Source of the DNA: Moritella sp. Urea-trap-13
Lineage (GTDB): Bacteria > Pseudomonadota > Gammaproteobacteria > Enterobacterales > Moritellaceae
NCBI RefSeq assembly: GCF_002836355.1
Contig: NZ_PJCA01000027.1
Coordinates: 62,281-126,280 of the forward strand
Direction of reading: 5' to 3'
Length of the DNA stretch: 64,000 bases
Part shown: positions 56,515 to 64,000 of the stretch, piece after piece
Numbering within the stretch: the first letter of the stretch is position 1
How the letters are laid out: every line of letters begins with the position of its first letter
Made by a program: the position numbers and the translations under genes
Notes under the pieces: model-generated
The model's database searches: none
What the model saw: only the letters and a program-made list of their open reading frames with translations
Told to the model about the DNA's origin: nothing

Positions 56515-57147
56515 ATGATGAAGTATAAGCAAAGACTTGGCGTTAGCGTGCTCGCGATGACTGCCTTGATGTACACAGGGATTGTGGCTGCAGACGGATT
56601 TGTCGCCGCCTTTGGTGGTTACGCTTTTGGTACCACTGATTTTTCAACAATAGACAGTATAACCGAAGAAGAAAGTACGGTTAAAATTGCCGAGTCTGAG
56701 CATTGGGGGATCATGGCTGGTGTGACAACGCCGGATCCAGGCAGTATTTATTTACTTTATAGTCATCAATCGACAGAATTTAGTATTGGCGATAATTTAA
56801 ATCAACCAGAGGTCACCAAGCTGGAAATCGACTATTTACACTTAGGTGGTGCTTTGTATTTCCCACAAGGTAAATTTCGACCGTATATCACCACCAGTGC
56901 TGGTTTAACGCAAATGCGTCCCGATAATGGCTTCTCTAATGAAACCAGTTTTTCTATGGGCATTGGCGGCGGTGCTGAGTATCAATTCACCCCAAATTTT
57001 GCCTTGTTTGCAGATATGCGCGGGTATGCCACATTTATTAATAGTTCGCAGGCACTGTTTTGTAATAGTGGCAATTGTAAGTGGTTGGTTGATTCCGAAT
57101 TAATGTGGCAAGGACAGGTCAACGTGGGCACAAAACTGACGTTTTGA
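56515..57147 (+). CDS. Small outer-membrane beta-barrel protein
   Basis: The 210-residue protein has a signal peptide ending at GIVAADG, then alternating strands (GFVAAFGGYAFG ... IYLLYSHQSTEFSI ... LEIDYLHLGGALYFP ... RPYITTSAGLTQMRP ... SFSMGIGGGAEYQF ... FALFADMRGYATF). It ends with a terminal aromatic in VGTKLTF, the usual outer-membrane assembly signal. This matches 8-strand OmpW/OmpA-like barrels. A Cys pair (CNSGNC) near residue 183 may form a loop disulfide. Specific function is unknown. Confidence 0.8.
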   Translation: MMKYKQRLGVSVLAMTALMYTGIVAADGFVAAFGGYAFGTTDFSTIDSITEEESTVKIAESEHWGIMAGVTTPDPGSIYLLYSHQSTEFSIGDNLNQPEVTKLEIDYLHLGGALYFPQGKFRPYITTSAGLTQMRPDNGFSNETSFSMGIGGGAEYQFTPNFALFADMRGYATFINSSQALFCNSGNCKWLVDSELMWQGQVNVGTKLTF

Positions 57148-57344
57148 GCCGTTTTGAACTATGCTAAGTTAATATTTTAAATGTTCATTAAACACTGGCT
57201 ATTTAATTGTGTGTTGGTGTTTATTTATGTATTTCAAATAGATGTGATTACCACTTGACCCACTATGTTGTGGAATGATTCATTTCGAATGAAATCACTT
57301 TCAATGATGATAGGTGGTCATGAAAATATATAAGGGAATAAATA

Positions 57345-58055
57345 ATGACATTAACAAAAAAGCTCGGTGCTGAGTTTATTGGTACATTTTGGTTAGTACT
57401 CGGTGGTTGTGGTAGTGCTGTGTTAGCGGCGGCATTTCCAGATGTAGGTATTGGTCTGTTAGGTGTATCGCTGGCCTTTGGTTTGACTGTATTAACCATG
57501 GCGTTCGCGATTGGCCATATCTCTGGCTGCCATCTCAATCCGGCAGTTTCAATCGGCCTTTGGTCGGGCGGTCGTTTCTCTGCGACAGAACTGGGTCCTT
57601 ATATTTTCGCCCAAGTACTGGGTGGTATTGCCGGCGCAGCAACCTTATATGTAATTGCTAGTGGTCAAGCAGGTTTTGATGCTAGTGCTGGTTTCGCATC
57701 GAACGGTTATGGCGAACATTCTCCAGGTGGTTACAGTTTAGTTGCGGCACTAGTGGCTGAAATTGTCATGACGTTCATGTTTTTGATTATTATTTTAGGT
57801 GCAACGGATAAACGCGCACCACAAGGTTTTGCGCCTATTGCCATTGGTCTTGGCTTAACCTTAATTCACTTAATTACTATCCCTGTTACCAATACGTCGG
57901 TTAACCCTGCACGTAGTACTGGTGTGGCTATTTTCCAAGGTGACTGGGCCTTATCGCAGTTATGGTTATTCTGGGTTGCGCCCATTGTTGGTGCGATATT
58001 AGCGGGTATTGTTTACCGTTGGTTTGAATCCGATGACCAAGAACAACAAGCTTAA
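57345..58055 (+). CDS. aqpZ: Aquaporin Z
   Basis: This is an inner-membrane water channel. It has six TM segments with both NPA boxes: [13 protein letters not shown] (Asn65) and [14 protein letters not shown] (Asn187). [22 protein letters not shown] at the N-terminus and the selectivity-filter pattern identify the AqpZ branch, not a glycerol facilitator. Length is 236 aa. AAGGGAATAA precedes the ATG. It is probably relevant to osmotic balance, together with the YbdG-like channel elsewhere in the window. Confidence 0.96.
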   Translation: MTLTKKLGAEFIGTFWLVLGGCGSAVLAAAFPDVGIGLLGVSLAFGLTVLTMAFAIGHISGCHLNPAVSIGLWSGGRFSATELGPYIFAQVLGGIAGAATLYVIASGQAGFDASAGFASNGYGEHSPGGYSLVAALVAEIVMTFMFLIIILGATDKRAPQGFAPIAIGLGLTLIHLITIPVTNTSVNPARSTGVAIFQGDWALSQLWLFWVAPIVGAILAGIVYRWFESDDQEQQA

Positions 58056-58113
58056 TAACATGCACTAATTTATAATTAAGTTTATAAAAAAGAGGGGGGA
58101 GTCGTAATCGCGA

Positions 58114-59283
58114 TTACGCCCCCTTTTTAGTTGCAACCAGCGCCGTCACGGTTATGGTTATTAACCCTGCGACAACCCCCCACAGTGCCGAGCCTATATT
58201 CCATAAGGTAAAGTCAGACGCGGTGACTAAGAAGGTCATCAGTGCGGCTTCTCTATAAGACGATTCAATAAAGGCATGCTGCAAACTACCGCCAATTGTT
58301 GAAAATAACGCAATACCCGCTAGCGCCATAATTAAGGCTGTAGGCATGGCTTGGAACAAGGTCATTAGGCTTAATGCACAAATCCCCATTAATAGATAAA
58401 AAGCGCCGGCACTTACTGCCGCCCAATAACGTTTCTTCGGATCTTGATCGACTTCTGCTGACATACAGATTGCAGCCGTGATAGCGGCTAGATTAATACC
58501 AAAACCACCAAAGGGCGCAATGAGAATATTGGTTAAGCCTGTCACCGTCATTAATTTGGATACCGGTGCTTGGTAACCGTGGGCTTTTAAAATGGCAATG
58601 CCGGGCATGTTTTGAGTTGCCATCGTGACCAGAAATAGCGGTAAGCCGATATTGATTAGCGCAGTAATATTCCACTCTGGTTCAATGTAAACCAGCTGGC
58701 CTAAGTGCCATTCTAAATCAGGTACAACAAACAGCCCTTGCAGCCATGCAGAGGTAATACCGACGATTAAAATCGCCAGCATGGCAAAGCGAGGAACAAG
58801 CGCTTTGCTAATTAAAAAGCTGATAAACATCAGTCCAACCAACAGGGGAGACTGATTCATGACATTGAATACCTCAATACCAAAAGACAGTAAGATCCCT
58901 GCCAACATGGCACTGGCGATTTGTAGTGGTACCCGATTCATTAATTTTTCAAATAACCCTGAAACACCTGATAAGGTAATTAGACAAGCTGAGAAGATAA
59001 AGGCGGCCACGGCTTCGTTAATGCTAAAACCTAGGGTACTGGTGATCAGTAATGCTGCGCCGGGGGTCGACCAGGCGATTAATAACGGCGTGCGGTAATA
59101 AATAGATAAGCCGATAGAGGTGAGTCCCATACCAAGCCCTAGCGCAAACACCCAACTTGATATCATCACTATATCTGCACCGAGATTAGAGGCAGCCTGA
59201 TATATGAGGGCAATGGAGCTGGTAAAGCCGACCAAGGCGGCAATGAAACCCATGTTTATTCTGTTTAATATTGTGCTGGTCAT
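58114..59283 (-). CDS. benE: BenE-family benzoate/proton symporter-like permease
   Basis: This inner-membrane transporter has about 11-12 hydrophobic segments over 389 residues. Typical blocks are GFTSSIALIYQAASNLGA, TPLLIAWSTPGAALL, VPLQIASAMLAGILLSFG, APFGGFGINLAAITAAICMSAEVDQDP and RYWAAVSAGAFYLLMG. Members include Acinetobacter BenE and E. coli YdcO, and substrate is not certain. It is divergent from a SutR-like regulator, the same pairing as ydcO-ydcN in E. coli. One candidate operator lies 43 bp upstream of its start. Confidence 0.9.
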   Translation of the reverse strand: MTSTILNRINMGFIAALVGFTSSIALIYQAASNLGADIVMISSWVFALGLGMGLTSIGLSIYYRTPLLIAWSTPGAALLITSTLGFSINEAVAAFIFSACLITLSGVSGLFEKLMNRVPLQIASAMLAGILLSFGIEVFNVMNQSPLLVGLMFISFLISKALVPRFAMLAILIVGITSAWLQGLFVVPDLEWHLGQLVYIEPEWNITALINIGLPLFLVTMATQNMPGIAILKAHGYQAPVSKLMTVTGLTNILIAPFGGFGINLAAITAAICMSAEVDQDPKKRYWAAVSAGAFYLLMGICALSLMTLFQAMPTALIMALAGIALFSTIGGSLQHAFIESSYREAALMTFLVTASDFTLWNIGSALWGVVAGLITITVTALVATKKGA

Positions 59284-59325
59284 TGTCCCGACTTCTCCAA
59301 CTAGGCATTACGTGATAAAGTGTTT

Positions 59326-59381
59326 GTGCGTTATAGCGCACGGCTAATTTAATCAAAATAACACTGTATGTTATAACGCAC
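59326..59381. promoter_or_regulatory. Twin operator-like sites between benE and the SutR-like gene
   Basis: GTGCGTTATAGCGCAC (59326-59341) and GTATGTTATAACGCAC (59366-59381) are 13/16 identical and spaced exactly 40 bp start to start, about four helical turns. The first has perfect GTGCG/CGCAC arms. They flank the divergent promoter region and are the obvious candidates for binding by the adjacent XRE regulator. Confidence 0.6.
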
Positions 59382-59397
59382 AAGCTTCTTGTTTGTT

Positions 59398-60054
59398 ATG
59401 ACAGAGAGTTATACAAAATTCTTATATAAGAAAATTATAAAAAGAGACACAGAGGACATTACTATCAATATTCACACATCTTTAGGCAGTCGTCTTAAAA
59501 CTGCGCGCAGTAACAAAGGCTGGAGTTTAGATAAAGCCAGTCAACATACAGGTGTATCAAAAGCCATGCTAGGACAAATTGAACGCGGAGAATCAAGTCC
59601 CACCGTGGTACGACTGTGGAGTATTGCGAATGGTTTTGAATTACCGCTTTCTTACTTCCTGACGGACTTAGCGCAAACACAGACAAATCACGTTGCCAAT
59701 ACAGCGCTAAATATGACCCTAAGTAAATTACAGAATCGCGAAGATGATATTCACATAGTGACGTTATTTCCTTATGACGCGCTGACCAAACTAGAAGTAT
59801 TCCAGATCACTTTAGATCCACAACGTCAGCACATCTCTGCAGCGCATAATAGTGGCGTAGTCGAGCATATCATTGCGGTTGATGGCACGATGGAATATTA
59901 CTTAGCCTTAGCAGCGGATGGTACTGAGCAGGAATGGCATAGTTTGCAGCAAGGGCAGAGTATTAAATTTAACGCTGACCAGTCACACGGTTACCGTAAT
60001 ATGACGGATAAACCAGTGACTATCCACAATATCATTAGTTATACCCACGCCTAA
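59398..60054 (+). CDS. sutR: XRE-family regulator with cupin domain (SutR/YdcN-like)
   Basis: This DNA-binding regulator has an N-terminal helix-turn-helix (GSRLKTARSNKGWSLDKAS ... KAMLGQIERGESSPTVVRLWSIA) and a C-terminal cupin (VVEHIIAVDGTMEYYLA ... GQSIKFNADQSHGYRN). It aligns with E. coli YdcN, which starts about where GSRLKTAR lies. The ATG at 59398 therefore adds about 28 lysine-rich residues and has no ribosome-binding site. A strong AGAGGA at 59451-59456 precedes only ATT/ATC codons, so the true start is uncertain. It is divergent from benE. Confidence 0.85.
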   Translation: MTESYTKFLYKKIIKRDTEDITINIHTSLGSRLKTARSNKGWSLDKASQHTGVSKAMLGQIERGESSPTVVRLWSIANGFELPLSYFLTDLAQTQTNHVANTALNMTLSKLQNREDDIHIVTLFPYDALTKLEVFQITLDPQRQHISAAHNSGVVEHIIAVDGTMEYYLALAADGTEQEWHSLQQGQSIKFNADQSHGYRNMTDKPVTIHNIISYTHA

Positions 60055-60163
60055 TCAGATTGGCTGTGAACCACGATCGAGTGTCCACCTTCGGACATTC
60101 GAAGTTGCTCTAGTATGACAATATATCTGCTTTATTCACTCCTTGATAAAGAGATTGATACTT

Positions 60164-60412
60164 GTGGAATACACTTTTATTACCATCATTATAGCCCTGA
60201 TAATACTCCCTGCGATCATAACCGAAATGATTCTTTTACCGTATAAACCGCATTGTGCTTTGTGCGACAAAAAACTGTCATTACATCGAACAAAACACCA
60301 TTATCAACATATTAGTGGTCAGCAGAAAAGAGTCTGTAAAAAGTGCAATCGAGACCCCTTGGCAACCCTTACTGCGGCATTATTCAAGTTATCTGACTAT
60401 CGCCGTCATTAA
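60164..60412 (+). CDS. Small membrane protein with a four-Cys zinc-ribbon-like motif
   Basis: One N-terminal hydrophobic helix (FITIIIALIILPAIITEMILL) is followed by a short basic cytoplasmic domain with paired cysteines, CALCDKKLSLHR and VCKKCNRD, likely to bind zinc. I place the start at GTG 60164 (82 aa), with AAAGAGA 9 nt upstream. A TTG at 60143 would add seven residues. I do not recognise a family. It stands alone between the regulator and the acetyltransferases. Confidence 0.55.
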   Translation: MEYTFITIIIALIILPAIITEMILLPYKPHCALCDKKLSLHRTKHHYQHISGQQKRVCKKCNRDPLATLTAALFKLSDYRRH

Positions 60413-60536
60413 TTGGTTATGAACCTCGCAGAGGTGACGATGTTAGCTATTTTTATTCTACATCTGTGATCAGTTACCTTGTTTGAGGTATGAATAAGAT
60501 CTAGTATGAAATATTGATATCCTATTGGGAAAGCTT

Positions 60537-61076
60537 ATGTTTACACTAAATATCGGACCAGATTTACAATTAGCTATTGTGCAACCGTCATTTGCGAGTT
60601 GCTATTTAGAGATAGTTACAGCTGAGCGTGCTTATTTATCAAAATGGTTACCTTGGGCGGCAGAAGCCAATGATGAAGCCTTCTTTCTTGATTTTATCCG
60701 CAAATCATTACTCGGGTATGCAGAAGGTAAATCCATGACGTGCGGGATTATTTATCAGGATACAGTGGTCGGTAATATCAGCTTTAACAGTATAGATCAG
60801 GAACTAAAAAAGGTTGAAGTGGGTTATTGGTTAAGTGAAAAATATCAAGGTTTAGGCATAGTTACTAAAGCCGTGAGTTTTTTAATCGAATACGCTTTCT
60901 CTGAGTTGAACATGAAGAAAGTAGAGATACGCGCAGCAGTCGATAATACTGCAAGCCGCAGGGTATGTGAGCGTTTGAACATGACGTTAGAAGGTATTAT
61001 CAGTAATTTTGAAAATGTTAATGGTGAGATAATCGCCCATGCGATTTATGGAATACACCGTACAGACTTACGTTAA
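60537..61076 (+). CDS. GNAT-family N-acetyltransferase, RimJ/RimL type
   Basis: This cytoplasmic acetyl-CoA-dependent enzyme probably modifies a protein N-terminus or a small amine. Seen are the N-terminal WLPWAAEAND block of RimL/YdaF relatives, the beta4 strand VEVGYWLSEKYQGLGIVTKAV with the QGLGIV acetyl-CoA loop, and VEIRAAVDNTASRRVCERLNM, the conserved end. It is 179 aa from ATG 60537 (GGGAAAG just upstream); an in-frame TTG at 60525 is less likely. Substrate unknown. Confidence 0.88.
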   Translation: MFTLNIGPDLQLAIVQPSFASCYLEIVTAERAYLSKWLPWAAEANDEAFFLDFIRKSLLGYAEGKSMTCGIIYQDTVVGNISFNSIDQELKKVEVGYWLSEKYQGLGIVTKAVSFLIEYAFSELNMKKVEIRAAVDNTASRRVCERLNMTLEGIISNFENVNGEIIAHAIYGIHRTDLR

Positions 61077-61138
61077 GTGATGACTTATATGTGAGTGTTA
61101 TCTTATATGGACATTATCGTTTATGGAAGGAACTACAC

Positions 61139-61555
61139 ATGGAAATAGTCGCTTACACTCCGCAGTATTTACCGGCATTACGTGCGCTGTATATGGTAAC
61201 GAGAACGTCAACGTTTACTTGGCTAGATAGTAGTGGCTATCAGATAAAAGATTTTGATGAGCACATTACCGATGACACTGTTTATTTAGTTGTTGCGGAT
61301 GACAAGGTGCTGGGCTTTATTGCGGTTTGTGAACCGGATAACTTTATTCATCATTTGTTTGTGGCCGATGCTGCGCAAGGCATGGGCGTTGGCTCTGCAT
61401 TGTTAACGATGTTGAGTGAATTAAACGGCAGACCACAGATATTAAAATGCATGGTCGAAAATGAAAAAGCAATGCAGTTTTATCTGCGAAAAGGCTTTGC
61501 TGAAGTGGGTAAAGGCACGGGGAGTGTAGGGGATTATTTAGTATTGAAAAAGTAA
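61139..61555 (+). CDS. GNAT-family N-acetyltransferase
   Basis: This is a compact single GNAT domain of 138 aa. The acetyl-CoA loop is DAAQGMGVGSALLTML, preceded by FIAVCEPDNFIHHLFV and followed by KCMVENEKAMQFYLRKGFAEVG. The start is ATG 61139, with GAAGGAA 7 nt upstream. An upstream GTG at 61091 lacks a site. Its stop codon lies within the first of two heptanucleotide tandem repeats (61547-61574). It may be co-transcribed with the preceding acetyltransferase, 62 nt away. Confidence 0.87.
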   Translation: MEIVAYTPQYLPALRALYMVTRTSTFTWLDSSGYQIKDFDEHITDDTVYLVVADDKVLGFIAVCEPDNFIHHLFVADAAQGMGVGSALLTMLSELNGRPQILKCMVENEKAMQFYLRKGFAEVGKGTGSVGDYLVLKK

Positions 61556-61574
61556 AAAGTAAAAAGTAAAAAGC
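61547..61574. repeat. Heptanucleotide tandem repeat AAAAAGT x4
   Basis: Four exact-period 7-bp units run from 61547, the last ending in C instead of T. The repeat contains the acetyltransferase stop codon (61553-61555), so copy-number change would not extend the protein much but could move the next downstream element. Confidence 0.85.
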
Positions 61575-61596
61575 AGGCCTCTGACCTACCTTATTA

Positions 61597-61624
61597 CTAT
61601 CAACTATCAACTATCAACTATCAA
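61597..61624. repeat. Heptanucleotide tandem repeat CTATCAA x4
   Basis: Four perfect copies of CTATCAA lie 23 bp after the AAAAAGT array, in the space between the acetyltransferase (plus) and the dehydrogenase (minus). Confidence 0.85.
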
Positions 61625-61668
61625 TCTGAATCACCAACCGCAATAGCACTTAGCTAGTCGTATTATGA

Positions 61669-64000
61669 TTAACCAGCTCGTTTCTCACTGACTTTATCTA
61701 CCAGATACAAGATCGAGCGGTACTCAATTCCACTGTGCTCAGACAAACCAATCTCACAAGTTCGGCTATTTGAATAACCTTCGCTGCAATTACTCGGTAC
61801 TTGACGTGCTAGTGGCGATAATGCCGATGCGTTTAACTCGGGCGTGGTAAAGCCTTTATCACCGGCAAAGCCACAACACTGAATGTCGTCTGGAATAATA
61901 ACTTGTGTTGCACAGGCGCGACTTACTTTCTCCATCACCCCTGCTAAACCTTGCTTACGTGAAGTACAAGTCACATGTAACATCACCGGTTCTGCTTGCG
62001 GGGTAATATCCACATGCTCCATCACGAACTCTGCCACAAAGCGGAAAGGTTCGTAGATAGCAATGTCTTTAGTCATCAATTCAATACTGGTGCTGGCACA
62101 TGGACTGGTATCCATTAACACGGGTAATTTACCTTGCTCTGACGCTTCCCAAAGCGCTGCTTCTAACTGTTGTGACTTGGTCAATGCAGTATCGACAAAG
62201 CCTTTACTCTTATACGGCATACCACAGCATTTTTCAGATAGTTTGCTTGGCATAATGACTTCAATACCAGCCTTTTGTAGAACAGCTTGAGTGACGTCAG
62301 CCAGTGGACGGTTATCCATGGCATTTTTGGCTGTGCCCATATTACGCGCGGCGCAACTTGGGAAGTAAACCACTTTCTTATGTGCAAGACCTAAACCATC
62401 ACTCGTACTAGCTAATAGCTTCACCTTACCTGCCGCTTTAGGCATGCTTGGTGTCCATAATGGCACCGCGCCGCCAGTGATCTTATGAGTTGCTTTAGTC
62501 ACAGTGCGCATGGTTTTGGTGCCTAATACACTGTGGATACCGTTAGCGACAGTTAAGCCAGCTTGGGTTACACTTGTTAGTCCGGCGAAATGATCACTAC
62601 TCCAACGAGCTATCACGTTAGCGATAGGAGAATGCTGTTGGCGTAATTTACGGATCAAGTCGCCAGTATTAATATCAACAGGGCAACGCTCTGCGCATAG
62701 CCCCGTTGCGGCGCAAGTATCAATGCCGAGGTATTTAAATGATTTTTCTAACTCGGCAAGACGCGCGGGATCTTCTTGGCTGCGTTGCAAACGACTGATT
62801 TCACGGTACACGGTATTACGTTGGCGTGGTGTTAGTGATAATTCTCGTGATGGGCAAACCGGTTCACAAAAACCACATTCGATACATTTATCAATAATGT
62901 CATCTGCAGCTGGCATCACTTTTAAATCAGTGATGTGGCTATCTTTGTTATCATTTAAGATCACGCCGGGGTTTAAAATACCGGTTTTATCAAAGATACG
63001 TTTGATGTCTTGCATCAAGGCATAACCTTCGCTGCCCCATTCCAGTTCAACGTACGGTGCCATGTTACGGCCTGTACCGTGTTCTGCTTTTAACGAACCT
63101 TGATATTCAACAGCAACAAGTTGCGCCACATCATCCATGAAACCACTGTAACGGGCGATCTCTTGTTCGGTTTCAAATGCTTGGGTAAACACAAAGTGCA
63201 AGTTACCGGCGAGGGCATGACCAAAGATGATCGCTTCATCATAATGGTACTTTTTAAATAAAACTTCTAAGTCGCGTACTGCTGGCGCGAGTTGCTCGAT
63301 AGGGAAAGCAACATCTTCGATGATCACAGTGGTCCCCACTTCTCGCACGGCTCCAACGGCAGGGAATAGTTCTTTACGGATCGCCCATAGCTGATTGTAG
63401 ACCTTGGTATCGGTGCTAAACTCGACGGCCTCAGTTGGATTAAGCTGGTCGATTAGCGTATTTATTTGGACCACTTGTTGGTTTAAATCCGCGTCACTCT
63501 CGGCGTGGATCTCAACGAGTAAGGCCGCGGCTTCAGTATTATTTTCTGCTGTAAGTTGAGTAATGAAGTTAGGCATGCCAGGTTTATTGGCGACTGAACT
63601 TAAAGCGCGATTATCCATTAATTCGACAGCGGCAACACTGGTATTGGCTAGTTGACTCACCGCTAAACAGGTTTGCTCAATATCAGCGAATAAATACAGA
63701 CCCGTGGCTTTAAAGCTATGGTCGATCACCGTATTGTAAGTAACATCGGCAATGAAACCTAACGTACCTTCTGAACCAATAAATAGGTGCTGTAATACCT
63801 CAATCGGGTCGCTGTAATCGGTTAATGAATTAAGGCTATAACCTGTGGTGTTTTTAAGGCGGTATTTATGACGGATCTTATCGGCTAACGCAGTATTGTC
63901 TTTACAGGCTTGGGCAAGCTTGGTCAGATCATCGAGCATGTCTTTATGACTGATTTTAAACTGCGCAACACTGTCCTTATCTAAGGTATTCAGAATGGTA
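61669..64000 (-). CDS. dld: FAD- and iron-sulfur-containing D-lactate dehydrogenase-type oxidoreductase (partial, 5' end outside)
   Basis: The frame runs off the window edge (its upstream residues TILNTLDKDSVAQF are still open), leaving 776 C-terminal residues. The FAD-binding oxidase domain is visible as DPIEVLQHLFIGSEGTLGFIADV and KAEHGTGRNMAPYVELEWG. A ferredoxin-like region carries two clusters: CIECGFCEPVCPSREL and CAATGLCAERCPVDINTG. Two CCG-type cysteine-rich motifs follow, SEKCCGMPYKSKG and IQCCGFAGDKG. This order fits the YdiJ / Shewanella Dld-II type, which oxidises D-lactate (or D-2-hydroxyglutarate) and passes electrons to quinone at the inner membrane. Substrate is inferred. Confidence 0.88.
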   Translation of the reverse strand, partial: TILNTLDKDSVAQFKISHKDMLDDLTKLAQACKDNTALADKIRHKYRLKNTTGYSLNSLTDYSDPIEVLQHLFIGSEGTLGFIADVTYNTVIDHSFKATGLYLFADIEQTCLAVSQLANTSVAAVELMDNRALSSVANKPGMPNFITQLTAENNTEAAALLVEIHAESDADLNQQVVQINTLIDQLNPTEAVEFSTDTKVYNQLWAIRKELFPAVGAVREVGTTVIIEDVAFPIEQLAPAVRDLEVLFKKYHYDEAIIFGHALAGNLHFVFTQAFETEQEIARYSGFMDDVAQLVAVEYQGSLKAEHGTGRNMAPYVELEWGSEGYALMQDIKRIFDKTGILNPGVILNDNKDSHITDLKVMPAADDIIDKCIECGFCEPVCPSRELSLTPRQRNTVYREISRLQRSQEDPARLAELEKSFKYLGIDTCAATGLCAERCPVDINTGDLIRKLRQQHSPIANVIARWSSDHFAGLTSVTQAGLTVANGIHSVLGTKTMRTVTKATHKITGGAVPLWTPSMPKAAGKVKLLASTSDGLGLAHKKVVYFPSCAARNMGTAKNAMDNRPLADVTQAVLQKAGIEVIMPSKLSEKCCGMPYKSKGFVDTALTKSQQLEAALWEASEQGKLPVLMDTSPCASTSIELMTKDIAIYEPFRFVAEFVMEHVDITPQAEPVMLHVTCTSRKQGLAGVMEKVSRACATQVIIPDDIQCCGFAGDKGFTTPELNASALSPLARQVPSNCSEGYSNSRTCEIGLSEHSGIEYRSILYLVDKVSEKRAG

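Overview
The window is a stretch of ordinary bacterial chromosome, densely coded on both strands, at moderately low GC. Protein similarity and gene order point to a marine gammaproteobacterium of the Alteromonadales/Vibrionales type. A Moritella-like genome is my best guess, but this is inference and not proven. Supporting traits are a trp operon with separate trpG and trpD but fused trpCF next to rnm-yciO-scpAB-rluB, NhaD and NSS sodium-coupled transporters, two large GGDEF/EAL proteins, a divergent nagE/nagBAC locus, and a YdiJ/Dld-type lactate dehydrogenase. I see no rRNA, tRNA, insertion sequence, prophage or CRISPR array.

Layout: 1-5.2 kb holds the end of a gal operon (galK tail, galM), a hybrid sensor kinase and a GalR-type repressor with its own candidate operator. 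5.4-14 kb carries transporters (SdaC, an NSS symporter, a Kef antiporter), a porin, YbaK and a decayed sphingomyelinase-like gene that lost its middle. 14-21.3 kb (minus strand) is the complete trpL-E-G-D-CF-B-A operon, with an attenuator whose leader peptide has three consecutive Trp codons. 21.3-25.5 kb (plus) is rnm-yciO-scpA-scpB-rluB. 25.5-33.4 kb has a Cache-GGDEF-EAL protein, a YbdG-like mechanosensitive channel, NhaD, and an MFS protein with a long cytoplasmic 15-residue repeat tail. 33.6-43 kb has DNA polymerase II with a possible LexA box, tesA and ybbA-ybbP starting from one shared CATG, a 38-residue membrane microprotein and a second GGDEF/EAL protein. 43-48.5 kb has lipoproteins, a DUF1254/DUF1214 protein, ribB under an FMN riboswitch, and yciH. 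48.6-53.6 kb is the N-acetylglucosamine regulon (nagBAC facing nagE). 53.8-64 kb has tpx behind a perfect FNR box, a RecQ-like helicase, a small beta-barrel, aqpZ, benE facing a SutR-like regulator with twin operators, two GNAT acetyltransferases and the 3' part of a quinone-type D-lactate dehydrogenase.

Taken together the genes serve central metabolism (galactose, tryptophan, GlcNAc, flavin, serine, lactate), ion and water balance suited to seawater, c-di-GMP signalling and genome maintenance. I did not find a clearly new multi-gene system. The least ordinary items are the repeat-tailed MFS protein, the internally deleted sphingomyelinase, the paired operators at benE/sutR, the small membrane and lipoprotein genes, and the twin heptanucleotide repeats near 61.6 kb.
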